Source: Microbotryum silenes-acaulis (taxonomy: Eukaryota > Basidiomycota > Microbotryomycetes > Microbotryales > Microbotryaceae). From it: DNA of 64,000 nt. The notes under the pieces are model-generated. The model did no database searches, was not told the origin of the DNA, and saw nothing but the letters and a program-made list of their open reading frames with translations. The DNA lies in assembly GCA_003665825.1 (NCBI GenBank), contig QPFY01000008.1, positions 1,178,001 through 1,242,000 of the forward strand, in the 5' to 3' direction. A program made the position numbers and the translations under genes. Of this stretch, positions 33,061 through 44,219 are shown one piece after another (position 1 is the stretch's first letter; each line of letters begins with the position of its first letter).

Positions 33061-35085
33061 ATGAAGCCTCGGTTACCGGCGTTCGTCACCCCACCGAGTT
33101 CGCCTGGGGGGGCGGGGGCAGTTGGCTCGACGGGTTCGCCTCGCCGAGCAATGGCCAAAGTGCGCCACGCCTCGATCGCCATCGCCAGGTCCCATTCCAA
33201 GTTCGCGTATTTTCGGATCCTCATTTGCGTCGTTCTCACAGCCGCCTTCGTCGTCTTTGGGCCCTCCGAAAAAATACTCCTGGACGTACGACATCGCATC
33301 GAAGCCGAATTGGCATCGCGAAACGTTCGAGACGAGCGACCGTGGGTGCCAGGCGAAACCGGTACAGCTCAGCCTCCTGGGCACGAGCACAGACACGATG
33401 ACGAGCACAAGCATCGGCACCACTCGTCGCTTGCACCGGCGAATCAAAGTGCGCATATGACCGACGGGGGCGACGAGCCCTTGGCCCAGTCGTCGTCGCC
33501 GCCTTCGAGACTTGACAAGATATACAACGCCGTGGAACGACCAGTCTCCACAAACGAGAAGCCGGCAATATGCAAGCGAACACTTTTGTTCAACATGGCC
33601 GGTGCGTTTCGTTTTGCGCTCAAGAATTCTTCGTTCGGGGTCATGATATTTTCTGCATGGCTAGCGAAACTGATTAGACCGCAACTTGTCGTGCTGCATT
33701 CAGGTTTACACGGTTTCGGAAGCGAAGTACTCATGCTTACCCGCATGGCGGTTCTTGCCGAGATGTTCAACTACAGCCTCTTGGTCGATTCGTCCCGGTG
33801 GAACTATGGCTCGTGGGAGGCGGTCTTCCAAGCCCCCGCGCTGGACTGCAAGCCCCCGCCTTCGACAACCTGGAGGGCGAGGATTAAGTTCAACAGGAAA
33901 GCGAGGACGCTTGATAAGGCCGCTGTCCGCAAGTCTTGGGCGACCTTGGACCACGTGACGTGGATAAGTCGAGACAACGATGGGCTTGATAAAGCGCTGT
34001 TGGACACCCTTACTTCCCCTAGTGAGATGGATGTCCTTCACCACCAGGATCTGAAGGAGCTGGTCCACCCAGCTGCGGATCGCGCCAGCTTGACCACGCC
34101 TGAGCTCAAGCTTGCATCCCAGCTGGTGCCATCAGCGCTGCAGGTTATATTTGCCCGACAGGCTCAGTCGTTGTCGGCCTTGTGGCGTCTTTCGAGGCCT
34201 GCAGCGGTGCGCGTGCGAGCCGCTCGGGCAAATCTCAAGTCGTTGACTCGGCAGCTGCGAGCTGCACAGCAATTGAGTGGAGATGCTTCCCCGATCATCA
34301 TCGGTATGCATGTTCGACGAGGCGACAAATACAAGGAAATCAACCGGATAGGACCTCAGGCATTGATGGATACTTCGGGCGGGCGCTCGACTTTACCGCA
34401 AGCCACACCAACGAAGACAAGCCACCTCGATGACCGCGCCATCGAGAAATATCTCGTAGCTGCGATAAACCTTGTGGAGCGCGTCCGGCGAACTGGTGTC
34501 GTTCTCTCCCTCGACGAGCGACCGGTACTCCTGGTTGCCTCTGACAGCCTCACCGCATCGACGGCGTTTGCCAAGCACAAGCTGGGTAGAGCTTTCAACG
34601 TCATCGACATTGCTGATCTAGACCCATCCGAGGCCATTGCTCCTGACGAGTCCATCCATGGAAAGCAACGTATGCGCGTCGCTGAGAATGGTTTTGTGAG
34701 TCCACTCCTCTATTTCACTGAACTACGAACACCAACCCCCAAGGCTCAATGGGCGGACTCTGGTATTTGCGCTTTCCACGTTGTTGCAGGACGAGTTGGA
34801 GTTCAACATGCTGCCTTTTGAGGCCCGAGAGCGCGTCGCGCAAGGCTTTGTGCGCGACATCACAATACTCGCTCAAGTGACGCACGGGTTGGTGATGAGC
34901 GCCTCGTCGAACGTTGGGCGCATGCTTGCGCTACTTGGCGGAGAAGAGAAGATTGAGCAAGGACTAATCGCAAGCGTGGACACGAGGTAAGGCTTGTTCC
35001 GGGCTAGAAGCCAAAGCATGCTGTGATCTGATTGGCTTTCAGGTTTTTTTCTCGCAGATGGTTTCCAACAAGTCATTTCTCCTGA
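33061..35085 (+). CDS. GT23-like (alpha-1,6-type) fucosyltransferase family protein
   Basis: Probable type II Golgi glycosyltransferase. A hydrophobic anchor (FAYFRILICVVLTAAFVVF) lies near residues 48-66, followed by a His-rich, charged stem. The catalytic part has GMHVRRGDK, matching the donor-binding HVRRTDK motif of FUT8/NodZ, then VLLVASDS. The spliced end SASSNVGRMLALL corresponds to the FSSxVxRxAYE motif. Exons: 33061-34695, 34790-34986 and 35058-35085; the last adds WFPTSHFS and stops. Start at 33061, with 33151 as an alternative. Length about 620 residues. Helitrons lie on both sides but the frame is intact. Exact sugar donor is inferred from motifs. Confidence 0.7.
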
Positions 35086-36627
35086 TCCGCTTTTCTCTAG
35101 ACTATGGATCAGGCTTTGTACTTTGGAAGCAATTCTTAAATCCTTAAAACTTATCCTACAACAAACTACGAAAAAGAACTGTGTAGCTAAAGAACGTCAA
35201 AGAACGTCAGAGAACGAAAGACAAACCAGGGAGACAAAGAACGTCAAAGAACGTCAAAGAACGGGAACCACGTCATAACGGTTTCGGTATACTGCAACGG
35301 CTCTCGGTCCACCGCGTCCCAACTAGCTAGCGCTGTTTCAGAATGGGTCCGCCAGCCACAGGCCGTTTCGCCCGCGTTCGCCGACGTTCCATTGTCAATC
35401 AAAGCAGCATGGCGCATGTACATGACTCCCTGCTTTCCGAAGCAGACTGAGACGACCGGTTTTTGCATTTCTACCACACCGTAGCGTAGTTCCTTCAACC
35501 ATCCAGTTCCTGCCATTGCCGAAAAGTCATCTGCAAGCTTTCACGTCCCGTCTCCTGTACAACAATCTTCACGGAGAGCAGCGGGGCAGCAGAGACGTCG
35601 GCAGCTGCTCGCGTTCCTCCTCCGCACAATCCGACTCCTCCCGACTCCCGCTCTAATCGCACAGTCGCCGCCGCCAGCAACCTCGAACAATCGCCGAAGC
35701 TCAGCGGCAACGACGCCTTCGCCAGAAGCAGCAGCACGAAACCGATCAACACGACGTCGCGCAAACTGATTCGTCAAGTCATTCTGCACCGGCAGCAGGC
35801 ATTCTCATCGCCAGCGTGTCACGGCTTGCCGACACTGGGCTTCACGCGACGACGTTCCGCGGCCTTCCGCGACATTCTATGAGCCCTGTTTATAAAACTG
35901 AGGCGCAGGCTTCTCCATCTTTCTCCTTCCTGCGCTTCACACCTTAACCATCGCACCTCATCGCATCGCCACCTCGAGCTCGCGACATCCGAAGCGGTCG
36001 TCGTGGAAGCTCTGCAACGAATACGGGATCAAGAAATGGCTGCCGCATGCAACATAGCTACGAATTCGAGTAAGTAACTTCATGAACTGTGCTCTTGGTG
36101 TGGGATTGTTCAGGAGCTAATGGGAAACTACCAAGCAGCAATTCCCTTCAACACGTCTTCTTTGAATGTCAACCCTCGAGTTGTTTCTTCACCATCAGCT
36201 GGTGACACTGCATGCGTGAGTTATCCCTTGACGTGGCTGTGCAGTCTTAGATATGACGGGAAAAACTGTACGAAAAACAGACATTGGACGTCAGTGACAC
36301 AGCGGAAGGATTGACTTCGTACGGTTGAGATTCCGGGTTCATGGGACACTAAATGTGAGTCTTCACTGCCATTGCTACAGATGGACCACAGCAAGAATAC
36401 TGATAGTTGTAACAGATTGCGCAAGAAAACGGGCTCTGGTTGCGTGAATTGCGGCTCACCATCCCGTGGCAGATCCTCAACGGCTCGGTTCGGTGGAGTG
36501 ACCGTCGTGAAGTTGGCAGGTGTGTGCCAATCTTTCAAAAGCAAAACGCAGGGCAGCATAACTAACTGACCGATTGGACTGTAACATCACAGGGGATCCG
36601 AAGCAAAGCCTTCCCGTTATTCCCAAG

Positions 36628-37146
36628 TGTCACAAACGGGATCTTGCGACTTGCGCCCTTGGCTCACGTGATCTCACTCGGACCACGTGACCTGGCTCGC
36701 TTCGAGTACGGGTCCTCGCTTCAGTGTCGCACGTGATCACGTCTTGATCACATGATCTCGCTTCGCTTACATCATCAGCTCACTTGGTCACATGGTCTCG
36801 CTTCGGGTACATCGGCTATTGTACACGTGTTCTCGCCTGGTCCATGTGGTCTTGCCTGGTCCACGTGATCTGGCTCGGTCACATGACTCCGTTTGGCTCT
36901 TATCATCTCGCTTGATGCACATGGCTTCGTTTCATGGGCACGTGTTCCTTTGCATTCTATCCTGTGCATAAAAGGTGTCCAGTGTGATAGCTTGTTTCTC
37001 TTTCTCTTTTCTGCAACTCGAATCTCGCAAAAGGTCACATCCTTGCTCTCGTCCCTCGTCCTCGCCTCTCTTGAGAAGTCCTTGGAGCATCTCTCGACTC
37101 GTCCCTCGTCCCTCGTACCTCTCCTATCTCTTTCCCCTTCGTGATA
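36628..37146 (+). repeat. Solo LTR, Gypsy-type, within H4
   Basis: 519 bp from TGTCACAAACGGG to CTTCGTGATA, with direct 5-bp duplication CCAAG at 36623-36627 and 37147-37151. It contains six CACGTG boxes and several CACATG variants, then a TATA-like GCATAAAAGG at about 36966 and a pyrimidine-rich U5. It contains no ORF. Orientation is inferred from the TATA position. Confidence 0.8.
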
Positions 37147-37169
37147 CCAAGTCATCGCCTACACCAATC

Positions 37170-38265
37170 GTCGATTTCGTTGATGCTCCGGAAGGGACAG
37201 GCAAAACGTTCTTGGAAGAAACGGTCCTTGCTCGGATTCGGTCAGAGGGAACATACGCTCTTGCCGTTGCATCATCGGGTATTGCTGCACTGCTACTGCC
37301 AAAAGGCAGAACGGCACATTCGCGGTTCAAGATCCCGATCGACATCTTCGACGACTCTACGTGCCATGTTCCGAAACAAGGACAGCTCGCCGAGCTTTGG
37401 GACGAGGCACCGATGCAGCACCGTCGATGTTTCCAGCTGGTGGACAGGATGTTGCAAAATGTGCGATCTTCAACGGCTCGGTTCGGTGGACTGACCGTCG
37501 TGTTGGCAGGTGTGTGCCAATCTTTCAACGGCACAGCGCAGGGCAGCATGACTAACTGACCGGTTGGACTGTGACATCACAGGGGATCCGAAGCCATGCC
37601 TTCCCGTTATTCTCAAGTCATCGCCTGTACAAATCATCGACGCTTGCATCATGAATGCTGACTTCTGGGGGGAAGTTGAGGTGCTGCATCTCTCTGTAAG
37701 TAATAGTCCTTGCTTGACCTTTAGACCCTATACTAACAACGGCACGGTGCGAGCGCAGACCAACAATGCCTCTTCTGGCCCCTGCAGACCGCATGACCGA
37801 AACGGAACAGGCAAAGGCACAGGGCTTTGCAATTGGCTCTTCGGAGTTGGAGACGGCTCGGCGAACGAAACAGAAGACTATCGCGCTCTTATGGGAGCTT
37901 CTGCTGCCGGCGACCACGAGGAACAGCTCCGGGTTGATTAGACACGTTTATCCCGTCCCTGCGCTCGAACTGGACAATACGTCAATAGGCGAAAAAGTCG
38001 AATACTTCCGAGATCGAGCAATTCTGGCGCCCAAAAATTTGCAGGTGGATCACATCAACGACATGGTGCTCGACCTGTTGCCGGGTGACGCTCAAACGTT
38101 CTACAGCGCGGATTCGGTCGAAAACGAAGACGAATCACTGTTCTCGATCGAGCATCTTCAGAGTCTCAACCTCACCGAGATGGCGTTGCTCCACACTCGA
38201 CGCGGGTCTCGACGACGGTCTGAGCCCATCATCGGGCTCCCAGAGAACAACAAAGTAGTTCAGTG
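37170..38265 (+). pseudogene. Helicase fragment of Helitron H4
   Basis: Frame with DAPEGTGKTFLEETVLARIRS, TAHSRFKIPIDIF, then LAELWDEAPMQH, lacking the FRMCDLIV segment present in H1/H5. It continues with [20 protein letters not shown] and [16 protein letters not shown] in shifted frames. The C-terminal motifs are missing. Not functional. Confidence 0.8.
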
Positions 38266-38621
38266 ATGGAATGAAAGGCGCTGATGTAGCCCCGTCGATG
38301 TTTCCAGCTGGTCGAAAGGATATTCCAACATGTACGGCTCGGTTCGATTGGCAGCTCGCAAGTCAAGCTTGCGACACCCGTGAAAAGGTCCACACACTCG
38401 ACACGGGTCTCGACGACGGTCTGAGCCCATCATCGGGCTCCCGGAGAACGAAAAAGTAGTTCAATGATGAAATGAAGGCTCTGTACATTTGATTGTCATC
38501 GCGCGGTCCTCAAAATTCACTAGCTTTCCGTTACTGAACAGTACCGCAGCTGTTGCAGCGAAGTACATCACATTGCAGGTCAACGGTTACGGTGGCGCGC
38601 GAAGCGCGCCGCCGAACCTAC

Positions 38622-39170
38622 ACGCGCAACCCTCAATCGTGCGGAATTCTCATGTCTACAATCCGTAACGGCGCCATATGGTTGACCATCTTAGAAACTC
38701 GGTGTTTTCCTGCTGGATTCCTTATAGTTTGCAAAACATGACAACATCAACTTGTCAGCAAATGTCATGGATGAAAAGGTTATACAAGACCTCAGAGCAT
38801 GTATCGGTCGTCTGTTGTGTTTCTCATGCACCCGAATTATGGGATTTGGGGAGAAGTGGATTATAATTCCGGATTTCTTACGGCTCCCTAGCCAGCGGAT
38901 TTCCACATGGGCGGGGACTTTGGCTCTCGTTCTGCCTTCACCGCGACGAGTGACGCGGAGAAGGAGAGATCGCGCGGCTTCACCAGCTCACCGCCGAACA
39001 GACGCCATGATTGCTTTTGGTCATTCATTCAGGATACTCACATTTAGCCTCAACACCAGCTTACTTGTGGCGTAAATGCGTTTCAAGCCTGTGTTGTCTG
39101 AGATAGATGATTACGTCGCTCGTGGGGGTCAGTTCCCTCGGTCTGTCGATTGATGAGCTCGTTCTTGAGT
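38622..39170. other. Spacer between H4 and the transposase gene, no gene seen
   Basis: About 550 bp with no supported ORF. It may contain the promoter and left end of the following transposon, but no terminal repeat was found. Confidence 0.4.
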
Positions 39171-39189
39171 CTTAACCGCAACACTTGGG

Positions 39190-42100
39190 GATCCTTCCAG
39201 AGGCGAAAGCGGTTTTTACCGAGCGCCGACGCATCGAAGGGTTTGAGTGCTGTATCTGTCCCGAGATTGGTGGCAAACGACATTCACCCGCAGATGCGCT
39301 TCGGCACTTCAAGACGGACCGACATCGGAGACAAGCCCGAACCCGACGAAGGTTTGCGCTGGACGGCGAACACGCGGTCGATGCCAGCGTCGTTCTCGGC
39401 GATACACCCAGCTTCCAGGCAATCGATGGTTTGGATGGAACGCGTGAGAACTTCCCCGACTCGGGGTTTGAGGCTGAGACTGCCATCCAAGCGGATCAGG
39501 TGGGCCTTCCTACGGGGTCGCTTCTTCTCGCAGTTTGCTGAGTTGGTTCTTATTCATTGCACATCTCTGATCCAGTGGAATTTGGATCATTTGTTCGACT
39601 TCGACCAAGACGTGGACATGGACGTGGACGAGCCAGCTGGGCATTCACGTGCGATGACTCCTTGCTTCTTCGAAGACGACGACCTGCACGATGACGTCGA
39701 ATTTGGGGAACGTGTTGACCGGTTCTTCACCGACAACCTCGGATTTGACGACTACGACAGCTTTGATGATCTGGAGGTGGATGATCACAGTCAGAACGCG
39801 ATGGCAAGTTCGGCACCGCTTTTCGATGGTAAGATTTCCGCACTCGCTTCCCAGCAAAAAATGTTGTCATGCCCAAGCTGATACTACCCCTTCAGTCTTG
39901 GATATCTTCAAGGAGGATAGCAAAACTGTGAGATCCAGGACTTCAAGTATACCTGACCCGACCGATGCATGGTACCCTTTCCCAGGCCCAATGGTATGTT
40001 CGGGCTTGATCCTGAGGGAGCTCAAATCGATAATTTCGTAGTGTGTGCACTGATGTGACAGCCTTTTGCCTCATGGTCTCTGAACAGATGTGTGTGCTCG
40101 CTACATTTTACCAATCGCCACAGGAGCGTCTGAGTAAAAAGAACTTGGGGCGTATCTTAAGCCTCTTGCACGTCTTCGGCCTGAAACCCCCCTCTGTCAA
40201 GATCATCGACGAATTTCTCACCAATCTTGCCACGGAGATCCCGCTTTTCACGCCAAAACTTCATAACCTTCCAAATGGTCGCACGATATATTACATTCCT
40301 CCCAGTGACTTTGCCAAAGCTGTAAGTATTGAAATCGGCTTCGTTCTGCTGTTTGTCGGGGGGACTGATGCGACTCTGAATACTCTGCGCGCACACCCTC
40401 AGGCTCTCGCCAGCCCCTCCTTGTCAAACCAATTGATCTGCTACCCCGTTATTCAACACAACCCCAGAAACATTCGGCTGCGCAAACCTGGCGTTGGCGA
40501 GCTGACCTACCGGCCGAAGTGCGTTCACCCATAGCGCGAGGGAACGCTCAGGATTTTTTCTGTCATGAGGTCTCTTTGCTACCCGACAATCGATTCGTCT
40601 TCATCGACTCCTTCGCTTTCCTGGACGGTGATTTGTGCGCCATCGTTGTTCCTGCTCGTTTTGATGGACTCGACTTTAGGGTGGTCCTACCAGCTTTACA
40701 AGAACCGGTGCTCAAGCGCTACGCTCACGACTCGTACAGCGATCGTTGGACTTTTCTTCCATTGAAGGACTTGGGCAAGCCATATTACGGAATGAAGGCC
40801 AATGGCTCGACTCCGTCGCACCCCAAATCCATCCTCAGTGGGTCATGACTTGAATCACTGGATTATCTTTGTACTTGGCTGATCCTTTCTTGGTCATAGG
40901 AACGGATGGAGTAGGGGCGTGGCTGGAGCCTCTCCCTCTTTGCAACCCTCTTCGAGAATTCGCGTCTGGCAAGGAAGTCGTGGTAGTACCGCAACGCCTA
41001 TTCCTTGACGACTTCGCGGGAGGCGTCTCGAAACGCATGTACAAAATGCATGCTGTGAGTGATCTCATCAAGTGCGTGTCTTGCCAAAGAGCTGAGGTAA
41101 AATCGTCACCTGTGTTTCTCTATCCAACGCAACAGTGCTCAACACAGCACCTCGGCCTGCCTGCCCATTTCCTCAACTCTCGGGCATTCGTCAATCACTC
41201 GTGCGTCCAAGCATGGGGTGAGGCTCTGGACCTGGCCACTCCTGTTCTCCATGATTTGGCGTGAGTCTTGATGGTCAACTGTACCGGTGATTCGACGTTG
41301 ATGGCTGACGTTGTTCGTAATTGGCATTCCAGCTCCACAATACGTCAGCCGATCCCGGCTTATGACTCTCGGACCAAATCTGTTAATCTTCTCATAATGC
41401 CCCTATTGTATTCCACACACGACACACCGATGGCCGCTGAAATCACTGGTCGATCCGTTGCTAGTGGGAATGCCCACTACGCCTGCCGGTTCTGCCATCA
41501 CGGTGGTTCTGCCGAGCAACAGTTGAAGTACGCCGGCATCGTAGCCTTCTTCAAGGTGCGTCCTACGCTTGAGCGATTGATAAGACGAGTTGCAGTCTTC
41601 TTATATAAGCTCATCATCTTGTCCGGTATGTAACAGTGTCCTGATCGATTGTCGGCCAAACGGACCAGGGAGGAATGCGCGGCGCAATTGGCGCTCTTTC
41701 GCGACACGTGCGTGCAAACGGATGTCAACGATTTGCACACTCGGACCGGAACCCGCGCCAAGGCAACAGTTGCAATGATTTCGGAGCTCCGACAAATCTT
41801 CAAGGATCACATGACGCACCAGTCGACCGAGCGACCAAAGAAAGGGGCGCCTCCACCTGAAGCTTCCGCGCAAGTTTTGGAGTACCGTGCCGCTGAAAAA
41901 GGAGAGAGGACTCGGATCCGGGAGACGAATACGCAGGCTGCTTTTGCAGCGGTGGCCAAGCGGTTTAACGAGTTGAACGGAGCAGACCATTCTCCCGGTC
42001 CCTTCTATGAGGTTCCTTGTAAGTATCACTTTATGCTGCTTCCTGCTTGTGCACACCCCACTGACCACTTGGGATCAACAGGCTATGATCCTCACCTTGA

Positions 42101-44015
42101 CACTCCTCCGGACCTGCTTCATGTCATGTATCTTGGAGTGGTCAAGTACCTGTGGGCTCAAACGCTCGAGAGTTTGAGTGATCCTGCTATCGACTACCTC
42201 GCAGCAATGTTTCGGTCGATGTCGACTCATGGACTGGACGGGAATTTTAAGTTCGGATTCTACTTGGAGTTCAAGTGGAGCCTCACCGGCAAAGACTACC
42301 GCCTGCTCGTGCAAGTCTTTCCGCTCATATCGGAAATGCTCCTAACTCAGGGCTACATCAATCCCCAAGTCAACCGGTGTTGGGGTCTTCTTGGCAAGCT
42401 GGCACACCTTACATCCTGGCCCGTCGCGCCCGACTTGGAGGACTACGTTGTGAGAGGTGTACAGAGCATGCCACTCGCCTTCAGGATGGCCGGCTAACGA
42501 TTTCAGTATTGACCAGGCTCGATATCGTTTGTTGGCTCGGGGTTTTGTCCAGGCGTCTATGCGTCGAGATCTCGGGCATGTTCTTCGACACATCAAATAC
42601 CACTACCTGATCGAATTCGACCATTCGATCCTTCGGCTTGGCACACCCGCCACCTTTGAAGCTTCGGTAGCCGAATCGGCAAACAAGGTCGTTCGAGAAC
42701 TCAACATGAACACCAATCACCACGATCCTTCCCGGGATGTCTGCACCCACTTGGCCAACAATGCTCGCATCGCTTTCGTTGTCAACGGTGGCGAGTGGCA
42801 GCTTGGTTCGGGCGAGGTTGTGACCATCGGCGCGAAGGCCAGGCAGTTCATTCAGGATCCACGCATCCAGGAATGGATTCTCAGCATGGCTCAAGCAGAC
42901 AATGACGATGCCGACGAGCGGAACCATCCGGTTACTGCGGAGGCCGTCGACTCAAGTGAGTCCAAGGTGTGAGTGCGAGATTGAACGTGAGCTAAATATT
43001 ACCTTTGCCACTGGTTCAGTGCACTTTGACTGGGCCTCTGCGACTGAAGGCGTTGACCTCAGAATTCTCAACTTTGCGTACCAAAATCCGCAAGTAACTG
43101 ATCCCAATGATCTGCGGTGCATCCGTGCTATAAAGTTGTCCAACGGGGACCGTTGCCTAGTCGGCAAATGGTGCTATGTGAAGCGATCCAGTCTGCGCGT
43201 AAGTCCTTCACAGCCATCTTTGGATTTTCGAGGTTTGACAACTTCGTCTGCTTTTGCACAGTCCGAAGTCGCTTTTATCAGAGCGATGGCTGCACCTCGT
43301 ACGGAACAAGAACATCTTCCTGGTCTGGTTGCCGTGTCTTTTGCACAAGTGAAGGAGGAGTTTGGTCAGTCCGGGTTCATTCACTTGGATCTTTCCCCCA
43401 ATATATCTATTCTGCATACGGAGGTACGCTAATCAGGTCTTCGGAGGCCATTTGGATATGAACTGATTGCTTGGACTTCCCCACCCTATATATAGTATAT
43501 CCAGGCACTTGCTGTGGTTCAACACGACTGCATACGCGCTGAGTGCACCATTTCATCTTCCTTTGAGGAGCTTGATGGCCGTCGCCGTACTGGGAAAAAA
43601 CTTCGGGCTTTCCGGCACGCCAGTTCAACAATGTTCCTGCTCAGCACCATATCACAGCGGTCCCATACGCTCATGCAATCTTTCGCGCCACCAATACCGA
43701 TACCTGATGATCTTGATGTATTTGCGAAAGAAATGGAGAGTAGCGACGCGGCACGTGTGCTCCGATCAAAAATTCAAAATACCAGGAAGGTCAGTGACAG
43801 GGCCATTCCGTTCAAACGTCCGATTCTATTCTGACTAATAACCCAACAGCAGAAGCCCGGTCTCAAGGCCAACAGCATACAGCCCATGAAATACGATACC
43901 GCAGTGACCTCACCAACTACGGTCGAAAATCTGGCTGCTCGGACCCAGGCGGCCTCTTCTCAAGCCACTGCACGGTCGCAATCTCTCAGGTGGGCTGCAA
44001 CCCATGTGTCACCTT
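39190..44015 (+). CDS. Large intron-rich DDE-type transposase (KDZ/CACTA-like, basidiomycete type)
   Basis: Transposase-like gene with at least ten exons. The start is uncertain (an ATG at 39109 is possible). It opens with a zinc-finger-like CCICPEIGG..DALRHFKTDRH. The 39500-39572 intron leads into an acidic stretch, FDFDQDVDMDVDEP. Later exons give PRNIRLRKPGVGELTY, LFLDDFAGGVSKRMYKMHA, STHDTPMAAEITG..YACRFCHHGG and YDPHLDTPPDLLHVMYLGVVKYLW, a signature block of large transposases common in rusts and smuts. C-terminal parts include LNMNTNHHDPSRDV and STISQRSHTLMQSFAP. A one-base frameshift near 40519 and an unresolved join near 42450 suggest recent inactivation, or sequencing/intron errors. 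Confidence 0.65.
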
Positions 44016-44219
44016 CTTAAAATGTTTTTTTTTTCTGATCCGATACCCAAGTCTTGTCTACAGGTAATCCACTTCGACCCGCGTGCTTAAGGGGCCCACC
44101 GTCGGGGATGCGAACTTCGGCCCGTCAGTGCGTCAGAAAAAAAGGACAGGAAGCAGCAATGAGCAGTAGTTAGATAGCAACTTGTAATAGAAGGAGAACT
44201 TACATTAACCGTTCAAGAG
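44016..44219. other. Spacer between the two genes of the transposon
   Basis: Contains polyT and polyA runs near 44026 and 44133 that could be 3' end signals of the transposase. Nothing else seen. Confidence 0.3.

Larger units (their letters stand above)
35178..38621 (+). mobile_element. Helitron H4, rearranged, 5'-truncated
   Basis: Lacks the TCTACTATC start; it begins in AAAGAACGTCAAAG repeats. It retains the ORF start region (to about 35805), then the captured segment, then a helicase fragment interrupted by a solo LTR (36628-37146). After the LTR the sequence jumps back to the Walker A region (about 37180) and runs again through the same helicase part, so a stretch is duplicated. The 3' hairpin is present (GAA loop) but the end reads CTAC. 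Confidence 0.8.

Noticed and set aside
36700..36960. Regular CTCGCTTCG/CACGTGATC spacing considered as a CRISPR-like array
   Set aside because: Spacing and units are irregular, the host is eukaryotic, and the region is a U3 part of an LTR with target duplication.
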